From the NCBI RefSeq assembly GCF_003610785.1, contig NZ_RAQQ01000006.1, forward strand, positions 124,001-188,000: DNA of 64,000 nt. Reading direction: 5' to 3'. Of this stretch, positions 1 through 10,320 are shown in pieces (position 1 is the stretch's first letter; every line of letters starts with the position of its first letter). Source of the stretch: Micromonospora globbae. Lineage in GTDB: Bacteria > Actinomycetota > Actinomycetes > Mycobacteriales > Micromonosporaceae. The notes beneath the pieces are model-generated. The model was not told the origin of the DNA and did no database searches. It saw nothing but the letters and a program-made list of their open reading frames with translations. The position numbers and the translations under genes are program-made.

Positions 1-842
<842 letters not shown>

Positions 843-886
843 GGCTCCCCCGGATCGGCGTGTCCACTAGGAAGGACACAACCAGA

Positions 887-907
887 GTTGAGCCTATTCC
901 GCTCAAC
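887..907. promoter_or_regulatory. HAIR-type HspR operator upstream of clpB
   Basis: Perfect 7-bp inverted repeat GTTGAGC-N7-GCTCAAC. The known actinobacterial HAIR element is CTTGAGT-N7-ACTCAAG, so spacing and core TTGAG/CTCAA are kept while the outer bases differ. It lies 45-65 bp upstream of the clpB ATG, as expected for a repressor site over the promoter. Confidence 0.75.
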
Positions 908-1020
908 CCTGGCGATGTGACTCCGGTCACTAGCAGGAGATGGAATGTGCGGGATGCGCCCTCCGGAGGGGCGTTCCGCCACTAGGATCTGCGGAAATCG
1001 CTGAGCGGTAGCCTTGTCGG

Positions 1021-1521
1021 GTGCGAGTACGTGTCGAACAGACCGCGCTGCCGGGGATCGGCGTCCGTCACGACCTCGTGACGGAGTCGGGACGCCGGCT
1101 GGGCGTGGTCACCCACCGCAACGGTCGTCGTGACCTTGTCCTCTATGACCCAGACGATCCTGATTCGTGCCAGGCTGACGTTCCGCTGACCGACGACGAG
1201 GCGGAGGCCCTCGCCGACATCCTCGGCGCGTCACTGATGCTCGGTCAACTCTCCGGGCTGCGCGAACAGGCCGCCGGGCTGCTCACCGAGCAGATCGCCA
1301 TCCCGGCCGGTTCCCCGTACGTCAATCGGAAGCTCGGCGACACCAAGGCCCGTACGCGGACCGGCGCCTCGATCGTGGCGGTGCTCCGCCAGGGCGAGGT
1401 GATCGTCTCGCCGGACCCGGCCTTCCGCTTCGCCGCCGGTGACGTGGTGGTCGTCGTCGGGACCCGCCAGGGTCTCGACGGAGTGACCGCCATCCTCGCC
1501 GACAGTGACCCGGACGGCTGA
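1021..1521 (+). CDS. TrkA-C domain regulatory subunit of K+/H+ antiporter (KhtT-like)
   Basis: 166-residue cytoplasmic protein. The N-terminal half (1-75) is of the type found in KhtT-like subunits. The C-terminal half (about 85-160) is a TrkA-C/RCK-C domain, with the pattern GASIVAVLRQGEVIVSPDP and the run GDVVVVVGT. Such domains bind a nucleotide or ion ligand and gate the partner antiporter. It starts with GTG. The antiporter gene begins 7 bp after its stop, so the two form one operon. No strong ribosome site is visible ahead of the GTG, and a leaderless start is possible. Confidence 0.85.
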   Translation: MRVRVEQTALPGIGVRHDLVTESGRRLGVVTHRNGRRDLVLYDPDDPDSCQADVPLTDDEAEALADILGASLMLGQLSGLREQAAGLLTEQIAIPAGSPYVNRKLGDTKARTRTGASIVAVLRQGEVIVSPDPAFRFAAGDVVVVVGTRQGLDGVTAILADSDPDG

Positions 1522-1528
1522 GGCGCGT

Positions 1529-2734
1529 ATGCACGAGACCACAACACTGCTCATAGAAGTTGGCGCGCTGCTCTTCCTGCTGGGCCTGCTCGGCCGGTTG
1601 AGCCGCCGTATCGGCCTCTCGCCGATCCCCCTCTACCTGCTCGCCGGCCTGGCGTTCGGGCACGGCGGCCTGCTCCCGCTCAGCGCCAGCGAGGAGTTCT
1701 TCGCCGTCGGCGCCGAGATCGGCGTGATCCTGCTGCTCGTGATGCTCGGCCTGGAGTACTCGGCCAGTGAGCTGGTCGGCAACCTCCGTTCCGCGGCGCC
1801 GGCCGGGCTGATCGACGGCCTGCTCAACGCGCTGCCGGGGGCCGCGTTCGCGCTGCTGCTCGGTTGGGACTGGGTGGCCGCGCTGGTGCTCGCCGGCATC
1901 ACCTGGGTCTCCTCCTCCGGTGTGATCGCCAAGGTCCTCGGCGACCTGGGCCGGCTCGGTAACCGCGAGACACCGGTCATCCTCTCGGTCCTGGTGATCG
2001 AGGACCTAGCCATGGCGCTCTACCTGCCGCTCGTCACCGCCGTGCTCGCCGGCACCGGCCTGCTGGGCGGCGGCCTGACGCTCGCCATCGCGGTCGGCAC
2101 CGTGCTGCTGGTGCTCTTCGTCGCCGTCCGCTTCAGCAGCGCCATCTCGACGTTCATGTCCGCGAAGGACCCCGAGGCGCTGCTGCTCGGGGTGCTCGGC
2201 ATGACGCTGCTGGTGGCCGGCGTCGCGGCCGAACTCCAGGTCTCGGCGGCCGTCGGCGCGTTCCTCGTCGGCATCGCGCTCTCCGGACCGGTGGCCCACC
2301 ACGCGACGGAGCTGCTCACGCCCCTGCGGGATCTCTTCGCCGCGGTCTTCTTCGTCTTCTTCGGGCTGACGACGGATCCGCGGGAGATCCCGCCGGTGCT
2401 GCTGCCCGCGCTCGGGCTGGCGATCGTCACCATGGCGACCAAGACGCTCACCGGGTACCTGGCCGCCCGGCGGGTCGGCATCGCGGAGCCCGGTCGCTGG
2501 CGCGCCGGCCTCGCGCTGGTCCCCCGCGGTGAGTTCTCGATCGTCATCGCCGGGCTCGCGGTGGCGGCCGGCAGCGTCGAGCCGCGACTGGCCGCGCTCG
2601 CCACGGCGTACGTCCTCATCACCGTCGTGACGGGGCCGCTGTTGGCCCGGCTGCCCGACTTCCCGTGGTTCAAGCGGTGGCTGCACCGCCGCGCGAACGT
2701 CCAGCGGCGGGAGCCGGTCCCCGTCCCCGACTGA
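1529..2734 (+). CDS. Cation:proton antiporter, CPA2 (KefB/KhtU-like)
   Basis: About 401 residues with a dozen hydrophobic segments and the Na+/H+-exchanger fold. It starts MHETTTLLIEVGALL, and the repeats of Gly-rich helices (for example LLVMLGLEYS and VSAAVGAFLVGIALSGP) are typical of CPA2 carriers. It ends in a short basic tail with no attached TrkA-N domain. The preceding gene supplies the regulatory TrkA-C domain instead, the KhtT-KhtU arrangement. The likely role is K+ or Na+ efflux in exchange for protons. The ATG at 1529 was chosen over an in-frame GTG at 1505 because the latter overlaps the upstream gene and adds only polar residues. Confidence 0.88.
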   Translation: MHETTTLLIEVGALLFLLGLLGRLSRRIGLSPIPLYLLAGLAFGHGGLLPLSASEEFFAVGAEIGVILLLVMLGLEYSASELVGNLRSAAPAGLIDGLLNALPGAAFALLLGWDWVAALVLAGITWVSSSGVIAKVLGDLGRLGNRETPVILSVLVIEDLAMALYLPLVTAVLAGTGLLGGGLTLAIAVGTVLLVLFVAVRFSSAISTFMSAKDPEALLLGVLGMTLLVAGVAAELQVSAAVGAFLVGIALSGPVAHHATELLTPLRDLFAAVFFVFFGLTTDPREIPPVLLPALGLAIVTMATKTLTGYLAARRVGIAEPGRWRAGLALVPRGEFSIVIAGLAVAAGSVEPRLAALATAYVLITVVTGPLLARLPDFPWFKRWLHRRANVQRREPVPVPD

Positions 2735-2745
2735 CGCCGCTCGCC

Positions 2746-2785
2746 CCGAGCCAGCCGGGTCGGCCGTACGGTCGGCCCGGCTCGG
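2746..2785 (+). terminator. Probable transcription terminator after the antiporter gene
   Basis: GC-rich inverted repeat, CCGAG..GCCGGG pairing with CCCGGC..CTCGG around a 16-nt loop, starting 12 bp after the antiporter stop. There is no T-run, as is usual in high-GC actinobacteria. Confidence 0.5.
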
Positions 2786-2912
2786 CCAACGGTCGGCGAA
2801 TTGCTCCCTGGAGGGTCTACCGCTACTTACCGGTACCGCGTTACCGTGTCGCCCCAGCAGCCAGGTCCGCAGGTGGCCGTGTCAACTGCGGGCGCGATCG
2901 GAAGGTTGGCCG

Positions 2913-3344
2913 GTGAGCGTGCAGGAGTCGACGTTCCACGGCTTCGCCAATCCCGTCGACCCGTCTCCGGCGGAGTTGCGCGCGTGGGCCTACCACCCCG
3001 ACTCGGTGCCGCTGACCTCCATGCCGCCGGACTGGGACCTGCTCGTCGCCGGTGACCGGCTGGTGAGCACCCTCTTCGACCTGGCCATGGACCAGTCGTG
3101 CCCGGCCCGCCGGTTCGCGCTGCACTGTCTCTACATCTACGCGGCCGACGGGATCCGGACGAACTTCCGCGCACACCCCAAGCGCCGCTTCCGCAAGCTC
3201 GTGGAGCAGGCCGAGAAGAACGGCGACGAGTTGATGCGCACCTGGGCGCACAACAGCCGGGTGCTGCTGGCCCGGCCCGAACTCTTCGTCTACCGGGACT
3301 GGTGCGAGGGCGGCCTGGTCCGGGAGAACCGCCGGCTCGGCTGA
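2913..3344 (+). CDS. Conserved actinobacterial protein of unknown function (143 aa)
   Basis: I do not recognise a named domain. The product is soluble, acidic and mostly alpha-helical in appearance. It is Trp/Arg-rich, with a compact helix region LFDLAMDQSCPARRFALHCL near residue 50-70 and a basic stretch RAHPKRRFRKLVEQAEK near 90. No signal peptide or membrane segment is seen. GTG start with GGAAGG eight bases ahead. The codon pattern matches its neighbours, so it is a real gene. The leader at 2818-2848 holds several TACCG repeats, which may be part of its promoter. Confidence 0.7.
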   Translation: MSVQESTFHGFANPVDPSPAELRAWAYHPDSVPLTSMPPDWDLLVAGDRLVSTLFDLAMDQSCPARRFALHCLYIYAADGIRTNFRAHPKRRFRKLVEQAEKNGDELMRTWAHNSRVLLARPELFVYRDWCEGGLVRENRRLG

Positions 3345-3502
3345 ACCGGCGCGGGCGCAGGCCCGGTCGTGGCGTTCCCGGGAACGACGAACGGGCCGGG
3401 ACCCCCCGTGGCTCCCGGGCCGTCCGTCGCGCCCGACCTCAGGTCGGGCCGCCCTGCCTCCCCGGTCGGATCTCCACCCTGTTCCTGCCGGCCCCGTCGT
3501 TC

Positions 3503-3691
3503 CTACCCGGCCCGTCGTTCCTGCCGGCCCGGTCCGTTGCCGGCGGCCCCCTCGTCCGCGAAGCGTCCCGACTTCACCACGTCGGCGAAGTGCGCCCTCG
3601 TGATGTCCCCGAACCGCTTCCGCACCATCTCGGTGACCTTGTCCAGTCGGTCCTCCGCCTGCTGGGCCACCTGCTTCGCCGCCTCCGTCAT
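3503..3691 (-). CDS. Small hypothetical protein (62 aa)
   Basis: Short ORF starting MTEAAKQVAQQAEDRL with a good GGGGGAG site six bases before the ATG. An upstream in-frame ATG at 3706 lacks such a site. The first 40 residues look like an amphipathic helix, followed by an Arg/Gly-rich tail encoded in a locally repetitive stretch (the CCCGTCGTTCCT unit recurs around 3493-3530). No domain recognised. The 3345-3502 stretch next to it shows no gene. Confidence 0.5.
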   Translation of the reverse strand: MTEAAKQVAQQAEDRLDKVTEMVRKRFGDITRAHFADVVKSGRFADEGAAGNGPGRQERRAG

Positions 3692-3756
3692 CGCTCCCCC
3701 TGCCATGCCGGTAGGTCCGGATTGTGCGGAAAGGACCCACCTGCAGGCTAACCAGA

Positions 3757-3800
3757 ACGGCCCGGCCCGCGCCGGTGAACCGGTGAGCGGGCCGGGCCGT
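3757..3800 (-). terminator. Terminator of the dnaK-grpE-dnaJ-hspR operon
   Basis: Perfect 14-bp inverted repeat ACGGCCCGGCCCGC / GCGGGCCGGGCCGT with a 16-nt loop, 21 bp beyond the hspR stop. Confidence 0.75.
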
Positions 3801-3821
3801 CGAGGGGCCGGAGAAGTGTGG

Positions 3822-4265
3822 TCAGCGGTCGGGCCCGCGACGCGGGCGCCAGACCACGAGGGCCGTCGAGGTGCGGTTGGTGGGAACCAGGTCGCGACCG
3901 GAGAAGCGGGCCAGCGCCTCCAGCTCGGCGATCCGGCGGTACGCGGCGTCCAGCTCCGCCTCCAGCCGGGCCACCCGCTGCTGGGCCTCCTCGAGCAGGC
4001 GCTCCAGGCCGATGATCCGCTTCACGCCGGCGAGGTTGATGCCGTCGTCCTGGCTGAGTCGCTGCACCTCACGCAGCAGCACCACGTCCCGGACGCTGTA
4101 CCGGCGGCCGCCGCCGGCCGCCCGCCCGGCCTGCACCAGGCCGAGCCGGTCGTACTGGCGCAGGGTCTGCGGGTGCATGCCCGCCATCCGCGCCGCCACC
4201 GAGATCATCAGGACCTTCGCCTCGTAGGCAGGGTCATCCGGCGAAGCGGCGAACCCGTCCGACAT
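3822..4265 (-). CDS. hspR: Heat shock repressor HspR (MerR family)
   Basis: 147-residue MerR-type DNA-binding protein that represses dnaK and clpB operons through HAIR sites, with DnaK as co-repressor in the Streptomyces model. The winged-helix signature is clear: SVAARMAGMHPQTLRQYDRL near residues 25-45 and GGRRYSVRDV near 55. A coiled coil (EEAQQRVARLEAELDAAYRR) follows, then a short basic tail. It is the last gene of the dnaK operon, 29 bp after dnaJ. The ATG at 4265 is set by GGAGG eight bases ahead; an ATG at 4286 is possible but less well placed. Confidence 0.95.
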   Translation of the reverse strand: MSDGFAASPDDPAYEAKVLMISVAARMAGMHPQTLRQYDRLGLVQAGRAAGGGRRYSVRDVVLLREVQRLSQDDGINLAGVKRIIGLERLLEEAQQRVARLEAELDAAYRRIAELEALARFSGRDLVPTNRTSTALVVWRPRRGPDR

Positions 4266-4294
4266 CCCGCTCACCTCCGCGTCCATCCACAGCC

Positions 4295-5476
4295 TCAACT
4301 GGCTCGACGCACCCGCGCGTCGAGATGTTCCCGGGCCGCCGGCGGCGTGTGCTCGGCGAACGCCTCGAGCGCCGCCCGTGCCTCGTCCGACAGCCGCGCG
4401 GGTACCACCACGTCCAGTGTGACCAGCAGGTCGCCCGCCCGCCCGTCCCGGCGGACCACGCCCTTGCCCCGCGCGCGCAGCACCCGTCCGCTCGGCGTAC
4501 CCGGGGGCACCCGCAGCGTCACGGCGCCGTCGAGCGTGGGCACCCGCAGATCCGTGCCGAGCACGGCCTCCGCGAAGGTGACCGGCACGGTGAGCGTCAG
4601 GTCGTCGCCGCTGCGCCCGAAGATCTCGTCGGGCCGGACCTTCACGTGCACGTAGAGGTCGCCCGCCGGACCGCCCCGCTCGCCCGGCTCGCCCCGCCCC
4701 GCCAACCGGATCCGCTGGCCGTCGGCCACGCCGGCGGGGAAGCGGACGTTGAGCGTACGTGTCTTGGTCACACCGCCGGTGCCCTGGCACTCCGGGCACT
4801 TCTCCTCGACCACCGTGCCGACGCCCTGGCAGTTGCGGCACGGCTCGGAGAAGCTGAACGAGCCCTGGTTGCGGGTCGTCACCCCGGCGCCGTGGCAGAC
4901 CGGGCAGGCGCGCGGCTGGGTGCCCGGCTTCGCCCCGCTGCCGTGGCAGGTGTCGCAGACACCCGGCGCGCGCAGGGTCAGCGGCAGGGTCACGCCCCGG
5001 ACCGCGTCCCCGAAGTCGAGCGCCACCTCGGTCTCGATGTCGCGGCCCCGCGCCGGACCACGCGGAGTGGCCGGGCCGGCGGGCCCGCCGGAGAAGATCG
5101 AGCTGAACAGGTCCGAGAAGCCGCCGCCGCCGAAGCGTCGCTCTCCCGCGGCCGTCGCGCCTCCGAACAGGTCCGACACGTCGAACGGCATCCCACCCGG
5201 CTGGCCCCCGCCCCGGGCGTTGCGTCGGAACGCTCCCGACCCGAACAGGGAGCGCATCTCGTCGTACTCCCGGCGGCGGCCGGGGTCCGACAGCACGTTG
5301 TACGCCTCGGAGACGGCCTTGAACCGCTCCTCGGCCTTCGGGTCACCCGGGTTGTGGTCCGGGTGGGACTCCCGGGCCAGCTTGCGGTACGCCTTCTTGA
5401 TCTCGTCCGCGGAGGCGGCCTTGTCCACGCCGAGCACGGCGTAGAAGTCCTTCTCGATCCAGTCCTTCGAACTCAC
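4295..5476 (-). CDS. dnaJ: Co-chaperone DnaJ
   Basis: Type I Hsp40, 393 residues. The J domain (10-75) has HPD in [10 protein letters not shown] Gly/Phe-rich linker rich in GGG and FGG follows (about 100-150). The zinc-finger region has four CxxCxGxG units ([32 protein letters not shown]), then the two beta-barrel substrate domains. It delivers clients to DnaK and triggers ATP hydrolysis. GTG start with GAAGGGGGTGG ahead. It lies 85 bp downstream of grpE in the same operon. Confidence 0.96.
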   Translation of the reverse strand: MSSKDWIEKDFYAVLGVDKAASADEIKKAYRKLARESHPDHNPGDPKAEERFKAVSEAYNVLSDPGRRREYDEMRSLFGSGAFRRNARGGGQPGGMPFDVSDLFGGATAAGERRFGGGGFSDLFSSIFSGGPAGPATPRGPARGRDIETEVALDFGDAVRGVTLPLTLRAPGVCDTCHGSGAKPGTQPRACPVCHGAGVTTRNQGSFSFSEPCRNCQGVGTVVEEKCPECQGTGGVTKTRTLNVRFPAGVADGQRIRLAGRGEPGERGGPAGDLYVHVKVRPDEIFGRSGDDLTLTVPVTFAEAVLGTDLRVPTLDGAVTLRVPPGTPSGRVLRARGKGVVRRDGRAGDLLVTLDVVVPARLSDEARAALEAFAEHTPPAAREHLDARVRRAS

Positions 5477-5561
5477 CGGTCCACCCCCTTCCGACCGTCC
5501 TGCCCGGGTCGCCCCGCCCACCGTCCGGCGGGCGGGGCGATCCGGTCACGTCGTCCCGGCA

Positions 5562-6323
5562 CTACTCCGGGTCCGCTACCGCGACCAGCGCCGGCCGCAG
5601 GAGCCGCTCACCGAGCTGGTAGCCCCGGCGCATGATCTGCACGCAGGTCGGCTCGGTCACGTCGGCCGAGGTCTGGTGGGCCACCGCCTCGTGCCGGGTC
5701 GGGTCGAACGGGTCGCCCTGCTCGCCGAACGGCGTCAGCCCGAACTTCCCGAGCGCCGCGATGAGCTGCTCCGCCACCGATCCGAACGGCCCGACCAGGT
5801 CGCCGTGTTCCCGGGCCCGGTCCAGGTCGTCGAGGATCGGCAGCAGTGCGGCCAGCACCGTGCCGGTCGCCTGCTCGGCCACCGCGGCGCGGTCACGCTC
5901 CACCCGCTTGCGGTAGTTGGCGTACTCGGCCGTCACCCGTTGCAGGTCGCGGGTGCGCTCGTCGAGGTCGGCCCGGAGCGCCTCCAACTCGGCGCCGAGC
6001 GTGGAGCTGGTCGCCGCGTCCACCGGCTCGGCGGGCGCGTCGACCACCGGCGGGCCGGCGGGCGTCGCCCCGTCGACCGTGCCGGCCTCCACCTCGATCT
6101 CGTCGACCACGACCTCGGCGTCCTCGACCAGCCCCTCGGCTGGGGCGTCCGTCCCGGCGTCGGCGGCCGTGCCCTCCGGCTCGGCCGGCTGGCTGATCTT
6201 GCGGTTGTTGCGGATGACCACCCGCGGCGCGTCACCGGTGGCCGGCTCGGCGGGCGCGGAGCCACCCGGCGTCGACCCGGTGTCCTCCGGGCCGGCAGCT
6301 CGTGGCTTCTCCTTCTCCGTCAT
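5562..6323 (-). CDS. grpE: Nucleotide exchange factor GrpE
   Basis: 253 residues. The first 120 residues are an acidic, Pro/Ala-rich extension, long compared with proteobacterial GrpE but common in actinobacteria. The core follows: a long coiled coil ([20 protein letters not shown], then [10 protein letters not shown]) and the beta-domain with [10 protein letters not shown] and the C-terminal motif [18 protein letters not shown]. It releases ADP from DnaK and serves as thermosensor. It sits between dnaK (44 bp gap) and dnaJ. Confidence 0.95.
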   Translation of the reverse strand: MTEKEKPRAAGPEDTGSTPGGSAPAEPATGDAPRVVIRNNRKISQPAEPEGTAADAGTDAPAEGLVEDAEVVVDEIEVEAGTVDGATPAGPPVVDAPAEPVDAATSSTLGAELEALRADLDERTRDLQRVTAEYANYRKRVERDRAAVAEQATGTVLAALLPILDDLDRAREHGDLVGPFGSVAEQLIAALGKFGLTPFGEQGDPFDPTRHEAVAHQTSADVTEPTCVQIMRRGYQLGERLLRPALVAVADPE

Positions 6324-6367
6324 GCGGCTACCTCATCCCTTCGCCGTGCGCGTGTCGGGGCGGAAGG

Positions 6368-8233
<1,866 letters not shown>

Positions 8234-8300
8234 CTTCGCTTCCTCGCTTCGTTGGGTTTGAGCAGGTGACGGGCACCGCCCGCAGCGCACCCACCACAAG

Positions 8301-8319
8301 TTGAGTGGACTTGACTCAA
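8301..8319. promoter_or_regulatory. HAIR-type HspR operator upstream of dnaK
   Basis: Inverted repeat TTGAGT-N7-ACTCAA, an excellent match to the core of the HAIR consensus. It touches the -10 region of the dnaK promoter (8319-8346), so bound HspR would block polymerase. Confidence 0.88.
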
Positions 8320-8346
8320 TAGTGCCACGCCCCGGTAGATCGTCAA
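8319..8346 (-). promoter_or_regulatory. Probable housekeeping-type promoter of dnaK operon
   Basis: On the minus strand, -35 TTGACG (8346-8341) and -10 CACTAT (8324-8319) are 16 bp apart; a shift by one base gives ACTATT at 17 bp. The start point would fall inside the HAIR repeat. Confidence 0.6.
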
Positions 8347-8428
8347 GTCGAGGTTGAGCCGACTCGACGCAACTCCCGATGCTACCGATCGGTTGTATTC
8401 CCTTGCGCCGGTCGGGCACGCTTTAGCG

Positions 8429-10240
8429 GTGACGACGCACGGGGACCCCGCCACCCAGCCCGGCGCGCCCGACGTCGCCGCCCGCACCGGCCCGCCGGAC
8501 GCGGAGGACCCGCCCGCCACCGCCGGGGACGAGAGCCTCCCCGGCGCCCTGACCGCCCTGCGGGCCGCGATCGGGGCGGCCCTGTTTCCCCTGGCCCTGC
8601 CGTCGGCCGAGGCGGCCCGCCGCGCCGCCGACGGCCTGACCGCCCAGCTCGACGACTACCTGCTGCCCCGGCTCGCCCGGCTCGACGCGCCCCTGCTGGT
8701 CGTGGTCGGCGGCTCCACGGGGGCCGGCAAGTCGACCCTCGTCAACAGCCTGGTCAAGGCCCGGGTGAGCGCCGCCGGGGTGCTCCGCCCCACGACCCGC
8801 TCGCCGGTGCTGGTCTGCAGCCCGGCCGACTCGTCCTGGTTCCGCCAGGGCGAGCTGCTGCCCGGCCTCACCCGCACCAACGAGCCGAGCGAGGACCCGC
8901 GCACCCTCCAGCTCGTCGCCGCCCCGGCGCTCCCGCCCGGGCTCGCGTTCCTCGACGCGCCCGACATCGACTCGGTGGTCGACGCCAACCGGGCGCTCGC
9001 CGGCCAACTGCTCGCCGCCGCCGACCTCTGGCTCTTCGTGACCACCGCCGCCCGCTACGCCGACGCCGTCCCCTGGGAGCTGCTGCGCAGCGCCCGGGCC
9101 CGCGGCACGGTGATCGCCATGGTCCTCGACCGGGTACCGCCCGAGGCGACCGACGAGATCACCGCTCACCTGTCCGAGATGCTCGCCGAGCAGGGGCTCG
9201 GCCAGGCACCGCTCTTCGTGCTGCCGGAGACGTGGGTCGACGGGCAGGGCCTGCTGCCCGAACGGGTCACCGCACCCATGGCCGACTGGTTCGCCCGGCT
9301 CGCCGCCGACGCCGGCGCCCGGGCCGCCGTGGTCCGGCAGACGCTGGACGGTGCGCTCGCGGCCCTGCACCCCGCCGTCGAGGGCCTCGCCGACGCGGCC
9401 GAGGAGCAGCTCACCGCGGCCGACGCCCTCGACGAGCGGGTGCGGGCCGCGTACCGGTCGGCGCACCGCACGGTCGAGCAGGGGCTGAGCGACGGCCGCC
9501 TGCTCCGCGGCGAGGTGCTCGCCCGCTGGCAGGAGTTCGTCGGCACCGGCGAGTTCTTCCGCACCCTGGAGGCCCGCATCGGCCGGCTCCGCGACCGGGT
9601 GGTGGCCGCGTTCACCGGCCGTCCGGCGCCCGCCGCCGAACTGCGCACCGCCATCGAGTCCCAGCTCGTAACGCTGCTGCGCGGGGTGGCCGCGGAGGCG
9701 GCCGAGCAGGCGTACACCGGGTGGAAGGCCCATCCGGCCGGCGCCGCGCTGCTCGAACCGGACCTCGCCCACCCGGGCGCCGACCTGCCCGCACGGGCCG
9801 AGCGGCTGGTCCGCGACTGGCAGCGCGGGGTGCTCGACCTGGTCCGGAAGGAGGGCGGCGACAAGCGCTTCGTGGCCCGCACCGCGGCGTACGCGGTGAA
9901 CGCCACCGGCCTCGCCGTCATGATCGCCGTCTTCGCGTCGACGGCGTTCATCCCGACCGGGCTCGAGGTGGCCACCGGGGCGGGCACCACCGTGGCCGCG
10001 CAGGCCGTGCTCCAGGCGATCTTCGGTGACCAGGCCGTGCGTACGCTCGCCACCCGAGCCCGTGCGGACCTGCTGGAGCGGGTGCGGTCCCTGCTGGACG
10101 ACGAGGCCGGCCGCTACCTGGCCCTCAGCGCGGCGGCCCGGCCCGGGCCGGAGACCGCGGAGGCCCTGCGCACGGCCGCCGGCCGCGTGGAGACCGCCCG
10201 GCGCCGGTCCCGCCTGACCGGCGGAGGATCGGCCACATGA
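8429..10240 (+). CDS. Dynamin-like/Era-like large GTPase, membrane-associated
   Basis: 603 residues. GTPase domain (about 95-300): G1 P-loop GGSTGAGKS, G2 threonines in RPTTRSPV, and G3 as DAPDID. G4 is atypical, VLDRV in place of (N/T)KxD. The long helical region that follows ends in a hydrophobic stretch near 485-540 (AVMIAVFASTAFIPTG), likely a membrane paddle or hairpin, as in bacterial dynamin-like proteins. This and the gene at 10317 form a pair separated only by a coupled micro-ORF. The role is unknown; membrane remodelling is an inference from fold. The start is uncertain: GTG 8429 has no clear ribosome site, and a GTG further up (8354) would overlap the divergent dnaK promoter. Confidence 0.8.
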   Translation: MTTHGDPATQPGAPDVAARTGPPDAEDPPATAGDESLPGALTALRAAIGAALFPLALPSAEAARRAADGLTAQLDDYLLPRLARLDAPLLVVVGGSTGAGKSTLVNSLVKARVSAAGVLRPTTRSPVLVCSPADSSWFRQGELLPGLTRTNEPSEDPRTLQLVAAPALPPGLAFLDAPDIDSVVDANRALAGQLLAAADLWLFVTTAARYADAVPWELLRSARARGTVIAMVLDRVPPEATDEITAHLSEMLAEQGLGQAPLFVLPETWVDGQGLLPERVTAPMADWFARLAADAGARAAVVRQTLDGALAALHPAVEGLADAAEEQLTAADALDERVRAAYRSAHRTVEQGLSDGRLLRGEVLARWQEFVGTGEFFRTLEARIGRLRDRVVAAFTGRPAPAAELRTAIESQLVTLLRGVAAEAAEQAYTGWKAHPAGAALLEPDLAHPGADLPARAERLVRDWQRGVLDLVRKEGGDKRFVARTAAYAVNATGLAVMIAVFASTAFIPTGLEVATGAGTTVAAQAVLQAIFGDQAVRTLATRARADLLERVRSLLDDEAGRYLALSAAARPGPETAEALRTAAGRVETARRRSRLTGGGSAT

Positions 10241-10320
10241 GCGAGCGCAGCGCGCGGATCGTGGGGCACGGCGCCGTGCCGCCTCGTGGTGACGCCGAGT
10301 GGAACGGGGTGCCGGCGTGA
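10237..10320 (+). CDS. Translationally coupled 27-codon micro-ORF between the two GTPases
   Basis: Starts with ATGA overlapping the stop of the upstream GTPase and ends with a TGA overlapping the GTG of the downstream GTPase. It encodes 27 residues beginning MSERSARIVGHGAVPPR. A strong GGCGGAGG site lies nine bases before its ATG, while the downstream GTPase has only a weak site. Translation of this ORF may therefore feed ribosomes to the second GTPase. The DNA start (gagcgagcgcagcg...) resembles a sequence I remember as recurring at 5' ends of genes in high-GC actinobacteria, so it may also be a small repeat element. Both readings are inference. Confidence 0.5.
   Translation: MSERSARIVGHGAVPPRGDAEWNGVPA

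Noticed and set aside
8347..8368. Second HAIR-like repeat GTCGAG-N10-CTCGAC upstream of dnaK
   Set aside because: Spacing and arm sequence do not fit the HAIR pattern (7-bp spacer, TTGAG core), so it was not called an HspR site.
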